In this document: positions 17,095 through 26,347 of the stretch, one piece after another
How the letters are laid out: every line of letters starts with the position of its first letter
How positions within the stretch are numbered: the first letter of the stretch is position 1
Assembly: GCA_017792445.1 (NCBI GenBank)
Contig: CP051232.1
Location: 620,001 to 684,000, forward strand
Length of the DNA: 64,000 bases
Direction of reading: 5' to 3'
From: Maritimibacter sp.
Lineage (GTDB): Bacteria; Pseudomonadota; Alphaproteobacteria; Rhodobacterales; Rhodobacteraceae
Position numbers and translations under genes: made by a program
The notes under the pieces: model-generated
What the model was told of the DNA's origin: nothing
Databases searched by the model: none
Seen by the model: only the letters and a program-made list of their open reading frames with translations

Positions 17095-18267
17095 TTACTG
17101 GTCCCAGCCAAGATCGCCGACGGTGGCGATCACGCCCTTCTCGGCGTTCTCAAGCAGTCCGGTCTCGGCATTGCGCTCGACCTCACGGATATAGACGTTC
17201 TGGATGACCGTCCGGGTTTCCGGGTCCATCGTCAGCGCACCGCGCGGGCTTTCCCATTCCATGCCCAGCACGGCCTCGACGGCGGCGGGGCCATCACTTC
17301 CGGCGGCCTTCACCATCTCGTAGATCAGGTGCACGCCATCATAGGCGCCGACCGACGCCCAGTTGATGATCCCGTCCGGGTGCAACTCGTGCAGCTTGGC
17401 CTGAAACTCGCGGTTCAGGTCGGAATCGTGAGCGGCGGAATAGTGATAGGCGGTGGTCAGGCCGATCGCCATGTCGCCCAGCCCCTGAAGGTTCGACTCT
17501 TCCGTCTCGGCGGTGCCAAGGAACATGATCCCCGCATCGCGCAAGCCGTTCTCGTTGTAGGTCTTGGTATAGGTGAAGGTGGGCGGGCCACCCGGCAGGA
17601 AGGCAAACACCGCGTCGGGCGCCTGATCCTTCACGCTTTGGATGACAGGCGTGAAATCGGTGGTCGACAGCGGCATGCGGATGGTGTCGACAACCTCGCC
17701 GCCCTTCGCCTCGAACGCCGCCTTGAACGAGACCTCGGCGTCAATGCCCGGACCATAGTCGCTGACCGTCGTCACGACCGTCCGCAGCCCCTGATCATAG
17801 GCCCATTCCGCCATCGGTGCGGAAACCTGCCACAGCGTATAGCTGGTGCGCAGGAAGAAGGGGCTTTCCTTGTTGATGACCGACGTCGCGGCGTTGAAAA
17901 TAACCGTCGGGGTCTCGGACTGGGTGATGATCGGCCCGACCGCCAGCGCGTTGGGCGTGAAGGTGAACCCGGCAAGGTAATCCACCTGTTCACGGATCAG
18001 CAGCTCCTGCGCCAGACTGCGGGACTGGTCCGGGTTCACGCCGCCCACGTCCTTGTAAATGAACTCGATCTCGTGCTCGCCCGCGCTGGCCCCGTTCTGG
18101 GCCACGTAGGTCTCGATGGCCTGCTGGTACTGGATGCCATACTGGGCGAAGGGGCCCGAGAACGGCGCGATCACACCGACCTTGATCGTATCCGCCGCCG
18201 CACCGGACGCCGCGAATAGACCAAGGGCCAGACCGATTGCGCCGGCCGTCTTGCGTGTTGTGTTCAT
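17095..18267 (-). CDS. Branched-chain-type ABC substrate-binding protein (Peripla_BP_6)
   Basis: Periplasmic solute receptor of 390 residues, first gene of the P450 operon. The ATG at 18267 has AGGGAGGAAG upstream and yields a Sec signal (MNTTRKTAGAIGLALGLFAA, cleaved after GAAA before DTIKVG). The VGVIAPFSGPFAQYG opening is typical of Leu/Ile/Val-type receptors, a family that also serves aromatic acids. Co-transcription with a CYP199A-like P450 argues for an aryl carboxylate ligand (inference). Confidence 0.9.
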   Translation of the reverse strand: MNTTRKTAGAIGLALGLFAASGAAADTIKVGVIAPFSGPFAQYGIQYQQAIETYVAQNGASAGEHEIEFIYKDVGGVNPDQSRSLAQELLIREQVDYLAGFTFTPNALAVGPIITQSETPTVIFNAATSVINKESPFFLRTSYTLWQVSAPMAEWAYDQGLRTVVTTVSDYGPGIDAEVSFKAAFEAKGGEVVDTIRMPLSTTDFTPVIQSVKDQAPDAVFAFLPGGPPTFTYTKTYNENGLRDAGIMFLGTAETEESNLQGLGDMAIGLTTAYHYSAAHDSDLNREFQAKLHELHPDGIINWASVGAYDGVHLIYEMVKAAGSDGPAAVEAVLGMEWESPRGALTMDPETRTVIQNVYIREVERNAETGLLENAEKGVIATVGDLGWDQ

Positions 18268-18823
18268 GTCTTCCTCCCTGTGGCGGCCTGTTCGCCGGCC
18301 GCCCTGTGTGCCCCTCCTCCAGGGGCTGGACAAAGCTCTACCGTCCGGCGCCCGCACCGATGCGACCGCCGACACGTGCTTCGTGTCTTTGTGGCAGGAA
18401 CTGCCGCTTGGATGCCGGTGCCCGGGTCGCCCGGACACGCGGCTTGATCTACTGGCGTGAGGTTCCGCTTTGGTCCGGCCATGCGACCAGAGCACGGTCG
18501 CGCGCAAATGCGCGCAATCGTTTGGTCCCGACCTGAAAGCTGTCCTCCCTCGCGCCGCCCTCCAGCAGCGCTTGTTGATTCCTCAACATGAACACCGTAG
18601 CGATGGACGAGATGATTTGTCAACACGCAGGCAGGGCGGGCGCAGCGACCGCCAGCCCGTCTGCCCAAGCGTCCGATGAAGGATCGCCACGAAGGCCCGA
18701 ACCGGGCGGCGCCCCGTTACCCACAGGCGACCTGCAAACTGTCAAGGAAGTGCAACACTCCGCTGCTAGCCAGCCTCGGAGCAACCTCTCACGCTCCGAA
18801 CCGCAGACACACACGGGACACCC
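18268..18823. other. Divergent control region between the P450 operon and an iron-type importer
   Basis: A 556-base gene-free region. The minus-strand side has a TTGACA box and an inverted repeat (see the separate entry), implying a leader of about 320 bases before the binding-protein gene. That leader contains no frame I trust and only small GC hairpins. On the plus-strand side, the importer gene at 18824 has a weak GGGA ribosome site; I see no convincing promoter boxes for it. Confidence 0.45.
18573..18623 (-). promoter_or_regulatory. Predicted promoter and MarR-type operator of the P450 operon
   Basis: On the minus strand a perfect TTGACA (18618-18623) is followed after 18 bases by TACGGT (18594-18599), placing the transcript start near 18587. 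A 6-bp inverted repeat TGTTGA-TTCC-TCAACA (18573-18588) covers that start, the place where a MarR repressor would block initiation. The -35 box is strong and the -10 box weak. The link to the MarR gene at the end of the operon is inference. Confidence 0.5.
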
Positions 18824-19819
18824 ATGAAACGCACACTCCTGACCGCCGCGCTTGTCGCCGGCCTGTCCACGACCGCCCTGCCCACCGTTCTCCTGGCGCA
18901 GGACGTGTCGGGCACGCTGGTTCTCTACACCTCGCAACCCAACGAAGACGCCCAGAAGACCGTCGACGCCTTCATGGCGAAGTACCCCGAGGTCGAGGTC
19001 GAGTGGTTCCGCGAAGGCACGACGAAGGTGATGGCCAAGCTGCTTGCCGAGTTCGAAGCCGGCCAGCCGCAGCCCGACGTTCTGCTGATCGCCGACATGG
19101 TCACGATGGAATCGCTGGAAGCCGACGGTCGCCTGATGGCCTACACCGACGCCGACACCTCGGCTTACGACCCCGCACTGATGGATGACGAGGGCCACTA
19201 TTTCTCGACCAAGCTGATCACCACCGGCATCATCTACAACACCGAAGCGCCGATGGTTCCGACCTCTTACGCGGATCTGCTGAAGCCGGAAGCCAAGGGC
19301 ATGATCGCGATGCCGTCGCCGCTGACTTCTGGCGCCGCGACGATCCACATGGCCGCGCTGACTGCCGACCCGTCGCTGGGCTGGGCGTTCTACGAGGGCC
19401 TCGCCGAGCAGGGCGCCAACCCGCAGGGCGGCAACGGCGGCACCTACAACGCGATTGCGGGCGGCGAGAAGCTGTACGGCTTCGTCGTCGACTTCCTGCC
19501 GATCCGCGAGAAGATGAACGGCGCGCCGGTCGAGTTCGTCTTCCCCGAGGAAGGCGTCTCGGCGGTGACCGAGCCGGTTGCGATCCTGTCGACTGCCCAG
19601 AACCCCGACGCGGCGAAGGCTTTCGTCGACTTCCTGATATCGGAAGAAGGTCAGCAGCTGGCGTCCGAGATGGGCTATCTGCCCGCGCACCCGGCCGTCT
19701 CGCCGCCAGAGGGCTTCCCGTCGCTGGACGAGATCAAGCTGATGGGCTTCGACCCGGCCGCCGCACTGGCGAACGATCAGGACAATAAGGAACGGTTCGT
19801 CGAAATCTTCGGTGGCTAA
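18824..19819 (+). CDS. ABC substrate-binding protein, iron/aminoethylphosphonate type
   Basis: Periplasmic receptor of 331 residues with a Sec signal (MKRTLLTAALVAGLSTTALP, cleaved after LLAQ). After it come TLVLYTSQPNEDAQ and then VEVEWFREGTTKVMAKL, the pattern of the AfuA/FbpA/PhnS branch, whose members bind Fe(III), aminoethylphosphonate, thiamine or polyamines. The iron-ligand tyrosine pair of FbpA is not evident to me near the C-terminus, so iron is not assured. Its stop overlaps the GTG start of the permease. Confidence 0.85.
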   Translation: MKRTLLTAALVAGLSTTALPTVLLAQDVSGTLVLYTSQPNEDAQKTVDAFMAKYPEVEVEWFREGTTKVMAKLLAEFEAGQPQPDVLLIADMVTMESLEADGRLMAYTDADTSAYDPALMDDEGHYFSTKLITTGIIYNTEAPMVPTSYADLLKPEAKGMIAMPSPLTSGAATIHMAALTADPSLGWAFYEGLAEQGANPQGGNGGTYNAIAGGEKLYGFVVDFLPIREKMNGAPVEFVFPEEGVSAVTEPVAILSTAQNPDAAKAFVDFLISEEGQQLASEMGYLPAHPAVSPPEGFPSLDEIKLMGFDPAAALANDQDNKERFVEIFGG

Positions 19820-21527
19820 GATCCTGACGTCACTGTCGCGGCGCGGCGAGGGGCTGTCCCTCGCCGCGCTTTGCCTTTTCGCGCTGGTGCTGTTCGTCGT
19901 GCCGCTGGGCCTTCTGGCGCGCGTCGGCCTGACCGATGGCGCCCTGCCCTCTCTTGCCCCGTTGATCGAGGCGCTGGCCAGCGGCTCGGTTCAGCGCGCC
20001 GCATGGCACAGCTTTGAAAGCTCGGCCATTTCCGGTCTTGCGGCGCTGGTCCTCGGTACCGCTCTGGCGCTGGTCATCGGGTTGACCGACGTGCGCGCCA
20101 AAGGCTTGCTGGTGTTCCTGCTGCTCTTGCCGATGATGATCCCGCCACAGGTGACCGCCATCGCGTGGGTGCAGGCGCTTGGTCCCGGCAGCCCGGTGCT
20201 GAACTGGCTGTCGCTTGCGCCCCCCGTGGGCAGCCCGCATCCTCTGTACACCCCTTTCGGCGTGATGCTGCTTTTGACCGTCCAGCACACGCCTTTGGTC
20301 TTCCTCGTGGCGCTGGCCGCCCTGCGCACCCTCCCGCGCGAGATGGTCGAGGCCGCCCGCATCGCCGGCGCCCGCCCCACGCGCCTGCTGGGGCGCATCC
20401 TGCTGCCACTGCTGGCCCCGACATTGGTCGCGGCCTTCATGCTGGCCTTCGTATCGGCGCTAGGCAATTTCGGCATTCAGGCGATCCTCGGCATCCCCGC
20501 GCGCTACACCACGCTGCCGGTGCTGATCTGGCAAAGGCTGTCGAGTTTCGGACCGCGTGTGCTGACCGATGTGGCCGTCATCTCGCTCCTTCTGGCCATC
20601 GTGGCCGTCGCCGCAATCGCCCTGCAGGCATGGCTGCAACGCCGGTTCCGCGCCCAGGTCTCCGGTCCGCCGCAGCCCCCCTTGCGCATTGCCCTGCGCC
20701 GGACTCGTCCGCTGGCGGAAGGCGCACTGGCGGCCTACATCGCCGCGACGCTGGTCCTGCCGCTGATGGCGCTGACCGCCACCGCGCTGGTCAAGACCTA
20801 TGGCGTGCCCTTGAACGCCGATACGCTGACCTTTGGCAACTTCGCCGAGATCCTGTTCCGGCAGTCGTCCACTGTCCGCGCCTTCACCAACTCCACCCTG
20901 ACCGCCGCCGCGGCTGCGCTGGTGCTGGCGTCGGTATCCGTGCTTGTGGCCTATGCCCTGTCGCGGAGCGCCCGGCTTCCGCGCGTGGTTGGCGGAACGC
21001 TGGCAACGCTGGCGGACGTCAGCTATGCGATTCCGGGTCTCGTGATCTCTATCGCATTCATCCTGACCTTCATCCGGCCGCTGCCTCTGCTGAATGTGTC
21101 ACTTTACAATACGATGGCGATCATATTCCTCGCCTATCTCACCGCATTCCTGTCGATCACCCTGAAGCCTGTGGTCGCCGCCTTCGGACAGCTCGACCCG
21201 GCGCTGGACGACGCCGCGCGCGTTTCAGGGGCCGGGTTCGGCCGGCGCATGGCGCGGATTTTCGCGCCGCTGATGGCGCCGGCGGCTGCCTCGGGCGCGA
21301 TCCTGATGTTCCTGACGGCGTACAACGAGGTCACGGTGTCCGCGCTTTTGTGGTCCACGGGGAACGAGACGATCGGGACGGCGATCTTCAACTACGAAGA
21401 CGGCGGCTATACCACGCTGGCATCGGCGATGTCCTGCGTGACCGTGCTGGCGACCGTCGTGCTGATGGCCGTGCTCGACCGGGCTGGTCGGAAGCTGCCT
21501 GCCGGCGTGGTGCCCTGGCGGATCTGA
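19812..21527 (+). CDS. ABC permease with two fused permease domains (AfuB/FbpB-like)
   Basis: A 571-residue inner-membrane protein with two BPD_transp_1 domains in tandem, the usual FbpB/AfuB architecture, so a single gene supplies the whole channel. Two EAA loops are visible: EAARIAGARPTRLLGRILLP in the first half and DDAARVSGAGFGRRMARIF in the second. The start is GTG at 19812, overlapping the receptor gene by eight bases. No ATPase follows on this strand; the probable ATPase gene is the convergent one at 21561-22571. Confidence 0.88.
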   Translation: MAKILTSLSRRGEGLSLAALCLFALVLFVVPLGLLARVGLTDGALPSLAPLIEALASGSVQRAAWHSFESSAISGLAALVLGTALALVIGLTDVRAKGLLVFLLLLPMMIPPQVTAIAWVQALGPGSPVLNWLSLAPPVGSPHPLYTPFGVMLLLTVQHTPLVFLVALAALRTLPREMVEAARIAGARPTRLLGRILLPLLAPTLVAAFMLAFVSALGNFGIQAILGIPARYTTLPVLIWQRLSSFGPRVLTDVAVISLLLAIVAVAAIALQAWLQRRFRAQVSGPPQPPLRIALRRTRPLAEGALAAYIAATLVLPLMALTATALVKTYGVPLNADTLTFGNFAEILFRQSSTVRAFTNSTLTAAAAALVLASVSVLVAYALSRSARLPRVVGGTLATLADVSYAIPGLVISIAFILTFIRPLPLLNVSLYNTMAIIFLAYLTAFLSITLKPVVAAFGQLDPALDDAARVSGAGFGRRMARIFAPLMAPAAASGAILMFLTAYNEVTVSALLWSTGNETIGTAIFNYEDGGYTTLASAMSCVTVLATVVLMAVLDRAGRKLPAGVVPWRI

Positions 21528-21560
21528 TCGAGCTCGAATCCGGACGGGCCCAAAGCACCG

Positions 21561-22571
21561 CTAGCCGGGCAGAACCCAACCGCCGGAAAGTGTGACGCGC
21601 ACGGTGTCGCCATCCCTCAGCGGCGCGGTCGCATGAACGGGGAGCGGCTCGGACAGCCCATCGACCCGCGCACGGGCTTCCCAGCCGCCGCCCCGGTAGA
21701 AAGCAGCCTCTAGCCGTGCCGGCGTTCCGTCGCCAAGCCGCACGTCGCCCGGTCGGACCACCAGCCGCGCGGGCCCGTCCGCCGCAGCGACCGGCGCGCT
21801 GAGCAGCCCGACCCGCGCAATACCGTTGGCGACGACGGCATCCAGCACCGCCGCCTGCCCGATGAAACGGGCCACGGCCTCGGTCGCGGGGCGGTCGTGA
21901 ATCTCTTGCGGCGGAGCGACCTGAAGGAAATGCCCCTCGCCCATCACCGCGATACGATCGGCCAGCGCCATCGCCTCGCGCTGATCGTGGGTGATGTACA
22001 GCGTGGTGACCCCGGCATCGCGATGGAAGCGCGAGATCTCGACCTCCATCCGCCCTCGCAGGTGTGGGTCGAGGTTCGCCAGCGGTTCGTCCATCAGGAT
22101 CGTGCGCGCACCGCCCGCAAGACAGCGCGCCAGCGCCACGCGCTGCCGCTGCCCACCCGACAGCGCGGCGGGTTGCCGCTCTGCCAGCGGCCCCAGCGCC
22201 ACGGTCTCAAGATGCCGGTCCGCCTGCCGCCGTGCCTCGGCGCGCGATGCGCCGCCCGCTTCCGCCGGAAAGGCGACGTTGTCGCGCACCGACATATGCG
22301 GCCACAGAGCATAGGACTGGAACACGACGCCGACCGCGCGATCCTCTGGGGCGACATGAACATCCGGGCTCGAGACCAGCCTCCCGTCCAGCCGCACCTC
22401 GCCCGCGTCGACGCGCTCAAGCCCGGCAACAAGGCGCAGCAGGCTGGACTTGCCGCAGCCCGAGGGGCCCAGCACGACGAAGAACTCGCCATCGGCAAGA
22501 TCGACGCTGACGCCGTTCACCGCCTTGTGCTTGCCGAAGGTCTTTTCCGCGCCGCTGATCTCGACCGACAT
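21561..22571 (-). CDS. ABC importer ATPase with TOBE domain (FbpC/PotA-like)
   Basis: A 336-residue ATPase. Walker A is GPSGCGKSS, Q-loop VVFQSYALWPHMSV, signature [12 protein letters not shown], Walker B TILMDEPLANLD, and the switch His in YITHDQREAMAL. The last 90 residues form a TOBE-like regulatory domain (RPGDVRLGDG, then VRVTLSGG). This is the CUT1/ferric/polyamine class, the right kind to serve the receptor and permease at 18824-21527, yet it lies on the opposite strand, tail to tail with the permease (33-base gap). It also follows the arabinose-pathway genes by about 110 bases on the same strand. Confidence 0.88.
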   Translation of the reverse strand: MSVEISGAEKTFGKHKAVNGVSVDLADGEFFVVLGPSGCGKSSLLRLVAGLERVDAGEVRLDGRLVSSPDVHVAPEDRAVGVVFQSYALWPHMSVRDNVAFPAEAGGASRAEARRQADRHLETVALGPLAERQPAALSGGQRQRVALARCLAGGARTILMDEPLANLDPHLRGRMEVEISRFHRDAGVTTLYITHDQREAMALADRIAVMGEGHFLQVAPPQEIHDRPATEAVARFIGQAAVLDAVVANGIARVGLLSAPVAAADGPARLVVRPGDVRLGDGTPARLEAAFYRGGGWEARARVDGLSEPLPVHATAPLRDGDTVRVTLSGGWVLPG

Positions 22572-22680
22572 GCTTCCCGCCCCGCCAGAACGCGGCACCG
22601 CTAGCGCCCCGCGCGGGACGCCGCAAGGCGCGGCGCGGGGTTGTCAGAAAAGCTTCACACTGGAACCGGGCGGCCCCGGC

Positions 22681-23595
22681 CTACTTGCCCCACTTCAACG
22701 CGATCAGGTCCAGTTCGCGCGACAGCGACAGCAGGCGATCCTTGGTGCGCTGCGACATCGGCTTCAGCGGGTGGCGGACATGGTCGGACCCGATCACGCC
22801 GCCTTCCATGAACACCGTCTTGCAGGCGCGCAGGCCGCACTGGCGGTTCTCGTGATTGATCAGCGGCAGGCATTTGCCCCATTGGGCCAGCGCCGCGTCC
22901 TTGTCGCCGGCAAGATAGTTGGTGACGATGGGCCGAATGTGTTCGCACTGAAGGCCCGAGGTCATCGTCGCCGTCGCGCCCGCGTCAAGGTCGGCCAGAA
23001 GCGTCACCGCCTCCTCACCGTCCCACGGCCCGAGGATGTTGTCGCCGCCCGCCTCGATCAGCGCCGCCAGCTTGTCGGCGGCGAAGGGGCACTCGATCTT
23101 GAAGTAGCTGACGTATTCCAAGTCTTTCGCCATTTTCGCCAGCAGCGGCACCGACAGGGTGACACCGGACAGCGGCGCGTCCTGCACCATGACATCGATG
23201 CCGACCTCGTTCACCGCCGCGAACTGCTCGTAAATGCCAGTGTCGTCGCCCTTCAGCGCCGCGCCATGGTACGGCGGCATCATCATGACCATCGCCGCGC
23301 CCATCTCTTTCGCGGCCTTCGCGCGCTCGACCACGATGCCGGTGTAGAAATGGCTGATCGTGACGATCACCGGCACCCGGCCCGCGACGTGTTCGAGGCT
23401 GATCTTCATCAGCGTCGCGCGTTCCTCGTCCGACAGCACGAATTGCTCGGAATAGTTGGCGAGGATGCAGATCGCATCGACACCCTGATCGATCAGACAG
23501 TCGAGCACGCGGCGCATGCCCTCTTCGTCAACGCGGCCATCGGCGTGGAAGGGCGTCGGAGCGACGGGAAGGATGCCGGTCAGCGGCTGGGTCAT
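22681..23595 (-). CDS. DapA-family dehydratase/aldolase, probable L-2-keto-3-deoxyarabinonate dehydratase
   Basis: A TIM-barrel class I lyase of 304 residues. The Schiff-base lysine is Lys166 in YFKIECP. Where true dihydrodipicolinate synthases have a Tyr-Asn-x-Pro motif, this protein has VQDAP (137-141), so lysine biosynthesis is unlikely. Its neighbours (sugar dehydrogenase, arabinonate dehydratase, sugar importer) point to the oxidative L-arabinose route, in which a DapA-family enzyme turns 2-keto-3-deoxyarabinonate into alpha-ketoglutarate semialdehyde. An aldolase reaction giving pyruvate is the alternative. It is the last catabolic gene of the operon. Confidence 0.8.
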   Translation of the reverse strand: MTQPLTGILPVAPTPFHADGRVDEEGMRRVLDCLIDQGVDAICILANYSEQFVLSDEERATLMKISLEHVAGRVPVIVTISHFYTGIVVERAKAAKEMGAAMVMMMPPYHGAALKGDDTGIYEQFAAVNEVGIDVMVQDAPLSGVTLSVPLLAKMAKDLEYVSYFKIECPFAADKLAALIEAGGDNILGPWDGEEAVTLLADLDAGATATMTSGLQCEHIRPIVTNYLAGDKDAALAQWGKCLPLINHENRQCGLRACKTVFMEGGVIGSDHVRHPLKPMSQRTKDRLLSLSRELDLIALKWGK

Positions 23596-23607
23596 GGGTG
23601 GATCCTC

Positions 23608-24543
23608 TTACCAGTGGAACGGGGCCACGACCTTGCGGCGCCCAAGTGTGAAGGCGTCCGCGACGTGACGCATGGGGGACAGATCGACATCGCGTTGACC
23701 TGTCGCCAGAAGTTCGGCGAAGCGGGTGTACAGCGCGGGGTACTCGCCCTGAAGCTCGGGGCCGCGATGGGCGTCGACCTCGACACCGTCAATGGTCAGG
23801 CGCGCGCCGCCCTCGCTTAGCAGCGCATAGCCGCTGTCGGTCTCGATGTGCATGTCCCATTCCGGCGGGCCGTCCTTCAGCCAGTCGAACTGTGCCGACA
23901 CCCGCGCCCCGCCGGGGTCGCAGAAGGTGAGGTCGGCCGCGACGGGCGTGTCCCGGTTCTCGGGAAAGTGCAGGTCCGCGCCGCGCAGGAACAGGCCGCG
24001 CGGGAATATCTCGGTCAGCACCGACAGCGCGTTGATGCCGGGGTCGAACACGCCAAGGCCGCCGGCCTCCCAGATCCAGTCCTGCCCCGGATGCCAAAAC
24101 CGCACGTCTTCCTTCCAACGCACCTCGAGGCTGTGAATGCGCCGGTCGGCCAGCCACGCCTTTGCCGCCGAAACCGAGGCCGCGTGACGCGAATGCCACG
24201 TGGCGTAGAACACAAGACCCTGTTCGGCCGCCAAAGCCTCGAGATCGTGGACTTCGCTCAGCGTCGCGCCGGGCGGTTTCTCGATCATCAGATGCTTGCC
24301 CGCTTCCAGCGCCATCCGGGCGTCGTCGTAACGCACGTGCGGAGGGGTGCACAGCGAGACGCAGGTCACGTCCGGACGCGCCTTCAGAAGCGAACCGAGA
24401 TCCTCGAACCGGTCCACGCCCTCGACGCCCGCGTTGCGGCTGGCGGTCGCGACAAGCTCGAAGTCGTCGCTGGCCGCCAAAGTGGGAATGTGCTGGTCGC
24501 GGGCGATCTTGCCCACGCCGACAATCGCGATCTTGTGCGCCAT
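23608..24543 (-). CDS. Gfo/Idh/MocA dehydrogenase, probable L-arabinose/D-galactose 1-dehydrogenase
   Basis: A 311-residue NAD(P)-dependent sugar dehydrogenase. The N-terminal Rossmann motif is IAIVGVGKIARDQHIP; EKPPGATLSE is the family EKP block; the catalytic-domain motif GVFDPGINALS carries the Asp and Asn expected in Azospirillum-type arabinose/galactose 1-dehydrogenases, and WKEDVRFWHPGQDW lies just before it. The product would be the sugar lactone. Its ATG overlaps the dehydratase stop by one base. The gene order supports the oxidative pentose/galactose pathway. Confidence 0.82.
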   Translation of the reverse strand: MAHKIAIVGVGKIARDQHIPTLAASDDFELVATASRNAGVEGVDRFEDLGSLLKARPDVTCVSLCTPPHVRYDDARMALEAGKHLMIEKPPGATLSEVHDLEALAAEQGLVFYATWHSRHAASVSAAKAWLADRRIHSLEVRWKEDVRFWHPGQDWIWEAGGLGVFDPGINALSVLTEIFPRGLFLRGADLHFPENRDTPVAADLTFCDPGGARVSAQFDWLKDGPPEWDMHIETDSGYALLSEGGARLTIDGVEVDAHRGPELQGEYPALYTRFAELLATGQRDVDLSPMRHVADAFTLGRRKVVAPFHW

Positions 24544-26285
24544 CAGTGCGAGTCCTTCGGTACGGCCGCCCCCCGGCAGCCCTTGAGAAAGTCGAAATCG
24601 GCCCCGGTATCAGCGCCCTCGACATGGTCGTGGAACATCTTTGCGTAGCCGGCGGCGGGCACCTCGGGCGGGCCCTGCCAGTCGGCCAGCCGCGCCGCGA
24701 TCTCTTCGTCCGTCAGGTCGAGATGCAACCGGCGCTCGGCCACGTCCAGCTCGATCATGTCGCCGTCCCGCACGATGGCCAAAGGCCCGCCCCGCGCCGC
24801 CTCGGGCGAGGTGTGCAGCACCACGGTGCCGTAGGCGGTGCCCGACATGCGGGCGTCGCTGATGCGGACCATGTCGGTGATACCCTTCTTCAGCACCTTG
24901 GGCGGCAGGCCCATGTTCCCGACCTCGGCCATGCCGGGATAGCCCTTGGGGCCACAGTTCTTCAGGACCATCACGCAGGTCTCGTCGATGTCCAGCGCCT
25001 CGTCGTTGATCTTGCGCTTGTAGTCGTCGATGTCCTCGAACACCACGGCCCGGCCCCGGTGCTTCATCAGTGCCGGGCTGGCGGCGGACGGCTTCAGCAC
25101 CGCCCCCGCGGGCGCAAGGTTGCCGCGCAGCACCGCGATGCCGCCCTGCTGGGTCAGCGCCTGTTCGACGGGCAGGATCACGTCCTCGTTCCAGTTGCGG
25201 ACGTCCTTCACCTCGTCCCACACGGTTTCGCCCGACACGGTCAGCGCGTCCTTGTGCAACTGCCCCGCCTCGCCCAGCCGCTTCAGCACGACGGGCAGGC
25301 CGCCGGCATAGAAGAATTCCTCCATCAGGTATTTGCCCGAGGGCATCAGGTTCACGATGGTCGGAACGTCTCGGCCCAGACGGTCCCAGTCGTCCAGCGT
25401 CAGGTCGATGCCCACGCGGCCCGCCATCGCCATCAGGTGAATGACGGCGTTGGTGGACCCGCCGATGGCGCCATTGGTGCGGATCGCGTTCTCGAACGCC
25501 TGTTTGGTCATGATGTCCGATGGCTTCAGATCGTCCTTCACCATCTGCACGATGCGCCGTCCGGACATCTGCGCCATCACTCGGCGGCGGGCATCGACGC
25601 CCGGAATGGCCGCGTTGCCCGACAGCGCCATTCCCAGCGCCTCGGCCATACTGGCCATCGTGGACGCGGTGCCCATCGTGTTGCAGGTGCCCGACGACCG
25701 GCTCATCGCCTGTTCGGCTTCGAGGAAATCCTCGGTCGTCATCTTACCGGCCTTGATGTCCTCGGACATCTGCCACAGCGCCGTTCCCGACCCCACGCGC
25801 TCGCCCCGGAACCAGCCGTTCAGCATCGGCCCGCCGGTCACCACGATCGACGGCAAGTCGGTCGAGGCCGCGCCCATGATCAGCGAGGGCGTGGTCTTGT
25901 CACAGCCCACCAGCAGCACGGCGCCGTCGATCGGCTGGGCGCGCATCGTCTCTTCAACGGCCAGCGCGGCAAGGTTGCGGTACATCATGGCCGTGGGGCG
26001 ATAGGTGTTCTCGGAGGCCGAGAACACCGGGACCTCGACAGGGAAGCCGCCGGCCTCCCACACGCCCGCCTTCACCTTCTCGGCCAGTTCGCGCAGGTGA
26101 CCGTTGCAAGGGGTCAGGTCGGACCAGGTGTTCAGAATGCCGATCACCGGACGCCCGTCGAACAGGTCATGCGGGTAGCCTTGGTTCTTCAGCCAGCCGC
26201 GGTGATAGATGTTGTCCCGCGACGTGCCGCCGTACCACTCCTGCGAGCGCAGCTTGCGGGGCCATTCGGCAGGCTTGAAGGTCAT
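24543..26285 (-). CDS. IlvD/Edd-family dehydratase, probable L-arabinonate dehydratase
   Basis: A 580-residue iron-sulfur sugar-acid dehydratase. Cluster cysteines are Cys60 (DLTPCNGH), Cys128 (VGCDKTTP) and Cys201 (SGTCNTMGTAS), matching within one residue the [2Fe-2S] ligands reported for Rhizobium L-arabinonate dehydratase; Lys130 is the expected metal-binding lysine. A CNGH block with arabinonate-type length (about 580) favours this over dihydroxy-acid dehydratase (about 560-620, different N-terminus). It converts L-arabinonate (or D-fuconate/D-galactonate) to the 2-keto-3-deoxy acid. Confidence 0.85.
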   Translation of the reverse strand: MTFKPAEWPRKLRSQEWYGGTSRDNIYHRGWLKNQGYPHDLFDGRPVIGILNTWSDLTPCNGHLRELAEKVKAGVWEAGGFPVEVPVFSASENTYRPTAMMYRNLAALAVEETMRAQPIDGAVLLVGCDKTTPSLIMGAASTDLPSIVVTGGPMLNGWFRGERVGSGTALWQMSEDIKAGKMTTEDFLEAEQAMSRSSGTCNTMGTASTMASMAEALGMALSGNAAIPGVDARRRVMAQMSGRRIVQMVKDDLKPSDIMTKQAFENAIRTNGAIGGSTNAVIHLMAMAGRVGIDLTLDDWDRLGRDVPTIVNLMPSGKYLMEEFFYAGGLPVVLKRLGEAGQLHKDALTVSGETVWDEVKDVRNWNEDVILPVEQALTQQGGIAVLRGNLAPAGAVLKPSAASPALMKHRGRAVVFEDIDDYKRKINDEALDIDETCVMVLKNCGPKGYPGMAEVGNMGLPPKVLKKGITDMVRISDARMSGTAYGTVVLHTSPEAARGGPLAIVRDGDMIELDVAERRLHLDLTDEEIAARLADWQGPPEVPAAGYAKMFHDHVEGADTGADFDFLKGCRGAAVPKDSH

Positions 26286-26347
26286 GTTTCCAGCTCCTGT
26301 CCCGTCGGGGACCTGTACCTGACGGCGCCAGACGCACCGTCCTGACT

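Noticed and set aside
22681..23595. Assignment as dihydrodipicolinate synthase for lysine synthesis
   Set aside because: The Tyr motif of true synthases is replaced by VQDAP, and all neighbours belong to sugar acid catabolism.
24162..26345. Open frame of 727 codons opposite the arabinonate dehydratase gene
   Set aside because: Shadow of a gene with all three cluster cysteines; composition dominated by Arg/Pro/His.
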